This document shows positions 54,843-64,000 of a DNA stretch of 64,000 bases, in pieces. Source of the DNA: Dastarcus helophoroides (Eukaryota > Arthropoda > Insecta > Coleoptera > Bothrideridae); contig CM053327.1 of NCBI GenBank assembly GCA_028583605.1, forward strand, positions 42,236,059 through 42,300,058, written 5' to 3'. The position numbers and the translations under genes are program-made. Position 1 is the first letter of the stretch; each line of letters starts with the position of its first letter. The notes under the pieces are model-generated. The model made no database searches. It was not told the DNA's origin and was given only the letters and a program-made list of their open reading frames with translations.

Positions 54843-55037
54843 AATTGAAACACAGAACTTGTCCCCTGAAACCAAGAAAGATTAAAAAACACACTTTCTC
54901 TCTGAAGATGACAGCTTGTCTGTCGAAACGCGTTAGAGCAACCTCTGTTGTGTTTTTTAATCTTTCTTGGTTTCAGGGGACAAGTTCCGTGTTTCAATTT
55001 TTGAAAATAACCAAGGACCAGTCCGTTCCATCAAACA
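54843..55037. mobile_element. Family C foldback with intact core
   Basis: Short left arm (TTGAAACACAGAACTTGTCC to AAAAAACACAC) followed directly by the right arm from CTCTCTGAAGATG to CAGTCCGTTCCATC. The left arm lost its own ribozyme-like centre. Confidence 0.82.
54898..54938 (+). ncRNA. Hammerhead-like ribozyme, family C, intact core
   Basis: CTCT, CTGAAGA, unpaired T, GACAG, loop CTTGT, CTGTC, GAAA, CGCGT, T, AGAG. It differs from 32229-32269 only in the loop (TTGT instead of TTGG), so all paired and conserved positions are kept. Confidence 0.6.
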
Positions 55038-56756
55038 AAAACAATTAAATTAATTTTTTTAACTTGACTTTTAATCTCGAAACGTTGACTTTTAAGCTCA
55101 TTATAAAAGTCTCGTTTCAAAAAAATACAAATTGCGAAAAAAAAAATTAAAATAAAATTTTTGAATAAAAAAAAACACAATGTTGATAGATAAATAAAAA
55201 TTTTGGGAAAGTGTTACAAAATTTAATTACACAAATTTATTTTTAGAAATACAATTCTCAATTTTTTTTAATCAAAATTCGAATTTTAACTTTAAATTCA
55301 GGAAAAAGTTAGTTTTCATTAAAATTTTCGAAGCTAAAATCGAAACTTGGACAAAAATCTTAATTGAAGAAAGACCATTTTTTATTTCGCCTATTTTTTT
55401 TGAAAAATTTAATTTTTCGACTCGAAATTTTGACTTTAGACTTGAAATTTCACAATTCTCGTTTTAATTTTTGAGTCGAATGAAAAAAAAAACCAAATTC
55501 CGATAGAAAAGCGAAAATGTTGCGAAATTTTAATTAAATAAATAGAAAAGGTTATATTTTACAAATACAAACTTTTTTCCACCTTTGCTATCGAAATCCA
55601 AATTTTAACTTAAAATTTCATAATTCTCGTTTTAATTTTAGAATTGAACTACACGGAAAAGCATAAATATGAATTTTTGAAATAAAAAAACGAAATTCCG
55701 ATAGAAAAGCGAAAATGTTGCGAAATTTTGAATAAATGATTAGAAAAGGTTATATTTTACAAATACAGACTTTTTTTCATATTTACTATCGAAATCCAAA
55801 TTTTAACTTAAAATTTTATAATTTTGGTTTTAATTTTACACGAAAAAGTATAAATATAAATTTTCGAATAAAAAAAGGGGAAATTCCGATAGAAAAGCGA
55901 AAATGTTGCGAAATTTTGAATAAACAATTAGAAAAGGTTATATTTTATAAATACAGACTTTTTTTATCTTTACTGTCGAAATCTAAATTTTAACTTGAAA
56001 TTAAAAGAAAAATCAAAAACATTTTTTTTTCATTTAACCGGCAAAAAATATAAATCTCTGGAAAAAATTTAAAATTTTTTGACAGGCTCTCAGTTTAGTT
56101 TAAAGTGAAAAAAAATTGGAATTAAATAGTATAAATTCGAAATTTTATAATTCTCTTCATAGTGGACTCTTATTGGTCAAATATATTGTTTATTAATTTT
56201 ATTTAACCCACTTTGGATCGTAGAAATGTTAAATATTCATAATTGTCGTTTTAATTTTACAATCAAACTACACCAAAAAGCATAAATATAAATTTTTGAA
56301 TAAAAAAAACGAAATTTCGATAGAAAAGCCAAAATGTTGAGAACTTTTAAATAGAAAAGGCTAAATTTTAGAAATACAGGCCTTTTTTGTTTTTACTATC
56401 GAAATTCGAAGTTTAATTTGAAATTTAAAGAAAAAATTAAACTTAACAGAAAAAAGTATAAATGGAAAATTAAAATTTAGAGAAAAAAGTATAAATGACT
56501 GAAAAAAATTTCTTGACAGGATCTCAATTTACTTTAAAGTCAAAGATATTTGGAATTAAGCAAATCTTTTATCGAAATTTTTGTTTTAAACATTAAATAT
56601 CAAAACCCACGTGGAAATTGTTTCGAAAGTGATCCCAAAATTTTGAAAAATACCTTATATTTCGAAAATCAAAATTTCTTCATCATGGTGGACCCTTCTT
56701 GGTAAGAAACATTGTTTATTGATTTTATTTAAGATGAGGTGACGTTCTAAATAAAT
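55038..56756. repeat. A-rich block with ~190-bp tandem units
   Basis: CGATAGAAAAGCGAAAATG occurs at about 55501, 55699 and 55887, with a diverged copy near 56319; each is followed by AGAAAAGGTTATATTTTA and a poly-T segment. The first three are spaced 188-198 bp apart. Frame 55736-55993 is composed of this repeat. Confidence 0.7.
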
Positions 56757-56855
56757 GTTGGTGGAACGGACTGGTCCTTGGTTATCTTCAAAAATTGTTC
56801 AAAAGTTGTGTTTTAATCTTTTTTGGTTTCAGGAGAAAAGATTTGTATTTCAAAT
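56757..56855. mobile_element. Miniature family C foldback
   Basis: GTGGAACGGACTGGTCCTTG and TCTTCAAAAATTG, then a direct jump to AAGTTGTGTTTTAATC and TTGGTTTCAGGAG. Centre deleted; compare 8574-8665. Confidence 0.7.
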
Positions 56856-56929
56856 AAATTTAGATATCACGTAGTCATATTTCAAAAAGAGTTTGGGGAT
56901 ATTATCAACTTTCATTAATAAAAAAAGCT

Positions 56930-59440
56930 AAAATGACCTCACGTATTATCAACGTTTTTCATTCTGCGCCAGTTTTACCGTCGCATGGTCACACAGATAA
57001 GAAATGCAATAGAGCAAAGTAAATACTGCCGCGCCGGGAAAATGTTGTCATGCAGTCAAGGTGATGAGTAGATGCCGGATTTAAGGCACAATCAAATAAG
57101 GTAAAGGGTAAACAAAATGTTAAATTATGCAAAAACGAACACTTAAAAAAAGCATTAAAAGGGGAAAATACTCTTAAAAAAGCATTAAAACGTCTTCCCC
57201 AGCCGATATTTCTATTTTAATATATTAAAACTCTTAAATCAGTCGAATTCTGGTTAAAATGACCTCATGTATTATCAAAGTTTTTGGTTCTGCGCCAGTT
57301 TTACCGTCGCATGCTCACACAGATAAGAAATGCGATAGAGCAAAGTAAATATTGCCGTGCCAGAAATATGTTGTCGTGCAATCAAGGTGATGGGTAGAAA
57401 CCAGATTGTAGACACAATCAAATAAGGTAAAAAGCTAAACATAATGTTAAATTAGGCAAAAACAAGCAGTTAAAAAAGCCAAAATACTCTAAAAAAGGCA
57501 TTAAAAGGACATAACCACAAATTGACAATTTTGAACATTTCTTTTTTTTTCAATTACAAATTAAAAATCCCTAAATATTTTCCGTTGTACTGTTTGTGAT
57601 ACTTCATGGCAATAAATATTCGTAATTTAATAAGTTTTTCTCAATACCAGCGTTTCGCAAAATTTTTTTGTCATGGACCGTTAATTTTCATGCTTCTTTT
57701 TCGCTTTTCCTTTAAAATTTTCTACCACATTTTGAGTCTCGAAGTCAAAATTTTGTCTTTTCTTCCTAGGATCATTTAACCTTCTTTCCTCAAAATTTTG
57801 ACTTTAATCATTTCACGTAGTCATATTTCAAAAAGAGTTTCGGAATATTTTCAACTTTCATTAATAAAAAAGTTAAAATGACCCCACGCATTATCAACGT
57901 CTTTCGTTCTGCGCCAGTTTTACCGCCGCGTGGTCACACAGATAAGAAATGCGATAGAGCAAAGTAAATACTGCCGCTCCGGGAATATATTGTCATGCAG
58001 TCAAGGTGATGAGTAGAGACCGGATTTTAAGCACAATCAAATAAGGTAAAAGGGTGAACAAAATGTTGAATTAGGCAAAACCGAACAGTTAAAAAAGGCA
58101 TTAAAAAGGCAGAATACTTTAAAAAAGGTATTAAAAGGTCAAAAACACAAATTAACAATTTTGAATATTACTTTTTTTTTCAATTACAAATTAAAAATCG
58201 CTAAATATTTTCCGCTGTACAATTTGTGCTACTTCATGGCAATAAATATTCGTAATTTAATAAGTTTTTCTCCATATCAGCATTTCCCAAAATTTTTTAT
58301 CATGGACCGGTAATTTTCATGCTTCTTTTTAGCTTTTCCTTTAAAATTTTCTGCCACATTTTGAGCTTTGAAGTCAAAATGTTGTTTTTTCTTTCTAAGA
58401 TCATTTAACCTTCTTTCCTCAAAATGTTGACTCTAATCATTCCACGCAGTCATATTTCAAGAGTTTCGGAATATTTTCAACTTTCATTAATAAAAAAGTT
58501 AAAATGACCCCACGTATTATCGAAGTCTTTCGTTCTGCGCCAGTTTTACCGTCGCGTGGTCACACAGATAAGAAATGCGATAGAGCAAAGTAAATACTGC
58601 CGTACCGGGAATATGTTGTCATGCAATCAAGGCAATAAATAGAGACCGGATTGTAGACACAATCAAATGAGGTAAAAGGTAAACAAAATGTTAAATTAGA
58701 CAAAAACAGTTAAAAAAGCAAAATACCCTAAAAAAGGCATTAAAAAGGCATAACCACAAATTGACAATTTTGAACATTACTTTTTTCCAATTACAAATTA
58801 AAAATCCCTAAATATTTTCCTTCGTACAATTTGTAAGTAAGCAAGTAAGTAAATGTTTTATTTATTAAATAATCTAATAATAATTGTGCTACTTCATGGT
58901 AATAAATATTCGTAATTTAAAAAGTTTTTCTCCATATCAGCATTTCCTAAAATTTTTTCGTCATGGACCGGTCATTTTCATGCTTCTTCTTCGCTTTTCC
59001 TTTAAAATTTTCTACCAAATTTTGAGCTGCAAAGTCAAAATGTCGTCTTTTCTTTCTAGGATTATTTAACTCTCTTTCCTCAAAATTTTGACTTTAATCA
59101 TCCCAAAATTTTGTCTTCAAATACCGAATTTTATCGATTTAAAAACTGGATCTTTTCTCCAGGCTGAGTTTCTTTTAAAATTTCGATTCTTTCTGAAACT
59201 TTTTCGAGCATATTTAATTATTTATATTTTTCTAAAAAGTCGATGTCAAAAAGAGAGATATTTTTCTCAAAATTTCGATAACAATCCTACTATTTCAAAC
59301 TTCAAAATTAAAATTTCAACAAAAAATGCAGAACGTTTTATTATAGCTTAAAAACATGAAATGGTAAAGCATTTCAGAAAATTCTCAATTTAATTTTCCA
59401 ATTTTCGATGCTTAAACTAAAATTTTGATTTTTTTTTTAG
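56930..59440. repeat. Penelope-array companion modules without endonuclease
   Basis: The GACCYCACG landmark followed by CAGTTTTACCGTCGC and GATAAGAAATGCGATAGAGC occurs at 56936, 57260, 57880 and 58505. Units at 57880 and 58505 are 620-625 bp apart and alternate with the CATGGACCG module. The landmark half is shared with the 910-bp array, but the 512-bp endonuclease segment with its inverted repeats is absent, so these may represent the pre-insertion form. Confidence 0.8.
58835..58884 (-). mobile_element. 45-50-bp retrotransposon tail insertion
   Basis: Sister units read ACAATTTGTGCTACTTC. Here AAGTAAGCAAGTAAGTAAAT, then GTTTTATTTATTAAATAATC and TAATA, interrupt it after ACAATTTGT, and the target resumes as AATTGTGCTAC. 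The insert equals the extreme 3' end of the 42890-43190 element, so it is an extreme 5'-truncated LINE insertion. Confidence 0.75.
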
Positions 59441-60941
59441 TTAGAGTTTTTTTCTAAAGATTTCGACTTAAAAAATCGTAGGTTCTTTTCCAGATTATTT
59501 GTTAAATAGTTTCTTTTTATGTTTCTCCAACACAAACGTTTAATTTTTTTGTAGAACTTCTTTAAACTCAATTTTGTCTTTTTTCTAAAGAAAATTCTCA
59601 ATGTAACCTTCCAATTTTTAATGCTTAACCCAACATTTTGATTTTTTTAGTCAGTATTTTTTTCTGAAGATTTCGTTTTTAAAAACCGTAAGGTTCTTTT
59701 CCAGATTTTTTGTTAAATAAAATAAAAATATCATTTTCTTTTTATGTTTCTCCAAACATTTAATTTTTTTGCGAAACTTCGTCTTTAAACCCAAATTTGC
59801 CTTTTTTCTAAGACCAATTTTGGCTAGACTTTTTCTCAATATCGAGATTGATTGACATTGATGTTCTACAAACTTTTGGTGAATATTGAAACATTATTAA
59901 ACCGAAGATATCTACTTTAAAATAGGAATTGGAATTTTTTTTCTTGAAATTTAGAAATTGGAAGTTATAATTGGGTGTTTTTCTTCTAGAATCTTTTATG
60001 ATTTATTCATCATGGTAGACTGTTATTGGTCAGAAACATTATCATTATCAGTTTTATTTAACGTTTTTGCGACCCAAAAATATTATATATTTCCGAACTG
60101 GGTCGTAGAAATGTTAAATAAAATTAATAAACAAAATTTTTGTGGCCGAAATTACCGAAAAAATTTAGAATATTTTTTCAAAACCTCCACTTTATCCAGC
60201 CATTTCGAATTCACAGACAAAATTTCGAATTATTTTCCAGCCATTTCGAATTCACGGACAAAATTCCGAATTATCTTTTAAAGATTTAATTTTGAAATTG
60301 AAATTTCTCGAAAATATTTGAGATTTTGAGAATAAAAGTAAAATCGAGTAACATTAGAAAATATGTTAAATTTTTTTTTAACTTCATATTTAGAATTCGA
60401 CAATTTGTATTCAGTTGAAATCGAAAAACTGCAAAATTTTTGAAAAACAATTTTTTACCGAAGTTAAAACTTAAATTTTGATATTAAAGTGGAAATTTTG
60501 TGACAGCTTTGAACTTTCTAAGAATAATTATCGTAACTAAATTCAGTCGAAGCTTGAAACTTAACCCATAACAGTTTTTGAAATTAAAAATATATATTTT
60601 ACAAATTTCGAGTTTAAAGTGAAAATGTCCGATTTAAAATCAAAATTATAAGATTGGGAATCTAGAAAATATAAAAATTTGTTAAAAATGTACCTCGAAA
60701 TTGCTAGATACGACTCCATAGTTTCTGGTATTTTTGTTTAAGTTAAGAGTTTAACAGTTAAAGTTTTGCGTGAAAAGAATTTTATTAACATTTGAGTCAG
60801 GCTTTAAATTTAAAAAAAACCTGAAATTTCCAAATTAAAATTGATATTTCGAAAAAATAAACGTAAGTTTCAATAAATTCCAAGAAAAAGTCAAAATCAA
60901 GCAAAAATCTCACCAAAAAATAAAAAAAATATAGAAGTTTA
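59441..60941. other. AT-rich DNA with a 213-bp duplication
   Basis: AATTCTCAATTTAATTTTCC and GGTTCTTTTCCAGATT recur ~213 bp apart (59380-59520 and 59592-59730). The plus frame at 59958-60281 (107 codons) is Phe/Asn-rich with an internal near-duplicate (SNYFPAISNS-like), without recognised domains. Confidence 0.5.
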
Positions 60942-61177
60942 AAAATTGAAATACAAATCTTGTTCCCTGAAACCAAGAAGGCATAAAAAACACAACAGAG
61001 GTTGGTCTAACGCGTTTCGATAGCCAAACTATCATCTTTAGAAAGATACTGATAGCTTGGCTATCGAAACGCGTTAAAGCAATTTCTGTTGTGTTTTTTA
61101 ATCTGTCTTGATTTCAGGGGATAAGATTTGTATTTTAATTTTTAAAGATAACCAAGGACCGGTCCATTCCACCAAAA
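60942..61177. mobile_element. Family C foldback, full length, cores decayed
   Basis: Left arm TTGAAATACAAATCTTG to CATCTTTAGAAAG; right arm GATAGCTTGGCTATCG to ACCGGTCCATTCCACC. Minus core has CTAAAGA (invariant G lost). The plus core has lost CTGAAGA but keeps a perfect stem II and GAAACGCGTTA. Confidence 0.8.
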
Positions 61178-62200
61178 AAAAAGAAGTTTAAATTCAAAAT
61201 TTTTTTGGAAAAAAATGAAAGATTCAAAAAAAAAAACCAAATATGCCATAAACTGTTTGATATAACATATAATTATTAAATAAATTGACCAAAATTGTTA
61301 GTGCATTGAGCTAATAAATATTCCTCGGTATGTTCATGGTGGTTTGATTGTGGAAATATTTACTTTAGAAATAAGTCCATTTACTATGTCTGCATACTAT
61401 ATTTCTCTGTCGGCGTTTAGGGACTTAAGCTACTGATCTTCGCAACTCAGTTCTCCCCACGTTTTGCATAAGAAATGTTGTCAACAAATTAAGAGTAAAG
61501 TGTTATCGAAACTTAACAGGCGCAAGACCTCACAAAAGCGAAATTTAATTCGACGAAGCTTTTACAAAAAATTTAATTCAGACCGACGTGTCTACGTCTG
61601 AAAAACTTTTATCAAATACAACACCGTTCGGAATTTTCCACGACGTCCGATATTTTCAAGCTTTAAAATATATTTATTATATTAGACAAGAAATTACATA
61701 TGATGTCGAACTTAAACGCGTCAAACGTTAAAATATAAAATAAGCCGATGTGAAGGGCTTGTATGCTGGCAATTGCTTAAATCCAATTTCGAACAAAATG
61801 TCAAGTGACCGTTCAACGAAATCTCTGAAATCCCAACTGTCTTGGAAAGCGTACTGTAAACATATATATCAAAGCTCTCGTGGATTATCCTCTGATCGAT
61901 TTGAGACCTCACTTCCCTGTCCGACAATCGTGTTCAAATTGTTAGCAATCTTCGACATCTCTAAAAAGGAAATATTTTATCGCAAAACCCCCGGGAATTA
62001 TAATAACGTGTGGGGTCGTAACAGTGTGTTATAAACTTTTTTCGGGATTAAATGACTTTCGAATAGTCGAAGGAAAACTGCGGATTAAAAAGAAATATGT
62101 TTTTCGATAGATTTAACTCGAAATTTTAACTTCATAGCTCGAAAGTCGAAAAAATCGAAATTAATTAACATTTCAAACCCTTACTTACTGGAGTTCTTTA
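61178..62200. other. Non-repetitive DNA, no firm gene
   Basis: A plus frame of 94 codons (61750-62034) overlaps a minus frame of 68 codons (61721-61927). The plus frame has a mixed composition with Cys and Trp residues but no motif I recognise. The codon texture differs from the AT blocks around it, so a degraded transposon ORF is possible. Confidence 0.35.
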
Positions 62201-64000
62201 ATATTAATACCTAGAGCCCGGAAGTTTGCCATTTGATGACATATTTACCAGTTTTGACAATTTTCAGGTTATTTTGCCATTTTTGGTGTTATTGCCATTT
62301 TTTTGGCTTATATTCCAAAAAAGATTTAAATTGCATCAATTAAAATTTTATAATAATTATAATTCTCATCATATCTTTATTTGATTAATGATTCTTTAAT
62401 ATTTGGTCCATTACCCATGATGTGGGCAGAATTTGCTTCATTGGGAGGCATTAATTATTTTGAAAAATCGATGAACAAAAAACGACATAATTTGTAAAAA
62501 AACTTTCGGTTGAGTATTTGTAAACATTTAACTACATTCTATTTTCATTTAGTAACATGAACTGGGGGTAGAAATTTCAAAAAATAACTAAATACTTAGA
62601 AAATCGATTTTAAAATAGGAATCGACACTTTCCGACTATTTATAAAAATTTCGCAATTTTAAAAACAAAAATTCAGAATTTCCCAAAGTCGAATTTTGTG
62701 AAAAAGAAGCATTTAAAAAAAAGCAATTTCCAAAGATCAGAATTTTTACCTTATTTAAATTTTAACAATCTTGAAATTTACAAGAAATCTTTCTCGGAAT
62801 TGTTAGCTTTATTTTAAAATTTCGATACAATTTTGGAAAAATAAACGAAACGAAATGTTATTTAGAGATAAAATCTAATTTCGAGTTCAAATTTTCATAG
62901 ACTTAATTTAAAGTACAAGTCAAAATTTTGGAAATTAGACGAATTATGTAAACCAAGCAAAAACTCCCAAAGGTCAAATTTTGAAAAAAATTTCAGAAAA
63001 AGCTAAATACTAATGAAAATAATTTGAAAAAATTAGCTATTTTTGAAAAATACAGTCGAAATTTAGAGAAAAAGGATGACATTTCTAAGAGTAAACCCAG
63101 TTTTGGGGAAAAAAATTATTTTTAAATCGAAACTAAACTAAGAAATTAATATTTCGGAAAGATCGAAAAACCTTAAAAATTCGGAAAATATCAAAATTTT
63201 TTGAAGGCAAATTTTGTGAAAATAAAATTGCAAGTCCACGAGAAGTTAAATTTTGAAAAAGAAGTTGTAATTTCAAACAATATTCTTCCTCGAAAAAAAA
63301 TCCAAATTTCAGAAACATCGAATTTTAAAGTTACAATCTTGAAATCTCGAGAATAATGCAGATCTTGATGGACGAGCTGAAATATCTAGAAAGTCAAATT
63401 AAAAAAAGTCAAACTTTTCAGAAAAAAAACATATATTACGGAAAATGGCGAAATTTTGAAAACGAGCGAATTTTGGAAAAAAAGTCGAAAGAGCATAATT
63501 TTGAGAATAAAGTCGAAATTTATATAAATACAATTATTTAGAATTAGGCGAATTTTGGAAAAAAGACTTATTTTACGTTCGAGAGAAAACTAAATATGGA
63601 ATTTGTGTTAAAAATTTGAATCTTAGGAAATCAGTAAAACTTTTTGGTAAGCCAAATTCGAACAAAGTTTGAACCTTTAGAAAAGGCCCAATATTGAAAA
63701 TATAACGGAATTGTAAACAGAAATCGAAATACTAAGAAAAGGATAATACTTCCAAAAAAGGTCACCTTTTTAAGAAAAATTATTAAAAATAATTAAGAAA
63801 AAACCATCGATTTAAGTCGAAAAAAAAAGACGAATTTTGAAAAAATAGTCGAAATTTCGAAAAAAAGTAACATTTCAAAATAAATGGATATCTGAATTTG
63901 TCAAATTTTTTAAGAAATTCTTTAACGGTGTGAATGAAACTGATTTGCAATTTTTATCTTTTTCGAAAAATTCATTGCTGAAAAATATGAAAGTTCCCAA
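62201..64000. other. A-rich low-complexity DNA to the window end
   Basis: Bases 62222-62310 hold a local run with TTTGCCATTT repeated four times. The rest is GAAATTTCGA-type DNA with purine-rich plus strand. Short frames at 63133-63541 are Lys/Phe-rich by composition. No gene. Confidence 0.5.

Overview
The window looks like animal, most probably insect, nuclear DNA. It is AT-rich and contains no recognisable host protein-coding gene. Evidence for an arthropod comes from the mobile DNA: a decayed mariner transposase, a Penelope-like GIY-YIG endonuclease, two non-LTR retrotransposon 3' fragments, hAT-type terminal repeats, solo LTRs and tRNA-derived sequences. I cannot name the species. Almost all open frames come from low-complexity AT DNA or from tandem repeats whose unit length keeps a frame open.

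Layout. Bases 1-7125 hold three copies of a composite repeat (LTR-like block, foldback block, 417-bp satellite, tail), interrupted by a 247-bp tandem array and a (TG)n tract. Bases 7126-15519 mix non-repetitive DNA with foldback elements, a tRNA-like sequence, a LINE remnant and a mariner pseudogene that carries a 283-bp MITE. Bases 15520-23107 form one 7.6-kb element with 13-bp terminal inverted repeats and an 8-bp target duplication (hAT-like), filled with an ~830-bp satellite and nested insertions. Bases 23108-28560 hold unique DNA, a solo LTR inside a foldback element, and a 762-bp tandem array. Bases 28560-35700 are strand-biased AT DNA and a 353-bp array. Bases 35700-45835 hold dispersed repeats, a second solo LTR, largely non-repetitive DNA, a SINE-like head and a 33-bp minisatellite. 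Bases 45836-50640 and 56930-59100 hold Penelope-derived arrays. The rest is AT-rich DNA with more foldback copies.

The main result is that the window is dense in hammerhead-ribozyme-like motifs of three unrelated sequence families. Family A is a 379-385-bp retrozyme-like element. One monomer, one inverted-plus-tandem trimer and one rearranged copy are each flanked by a 10-12-bp target duplication, and four copies keep the complete hammerhead core. Family B is a single hammerhead enclosed by a perfect 26-bp inverted repeat. Family C is an abundant foldback repeat whose arms carry a hammerhead-like core; its stem II covaries between copies and three copies look intact. All three have a self-complementary six-base stem III (ACCGGT, ACTAGT, ACGCGT), the short form expected to work best as a dimer. 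A Penelope-like endonuclease array lies in the same window, and that class of element is known to be associated with hammerheads. No computation was run; folds and identities come from reading the sequence by eye.
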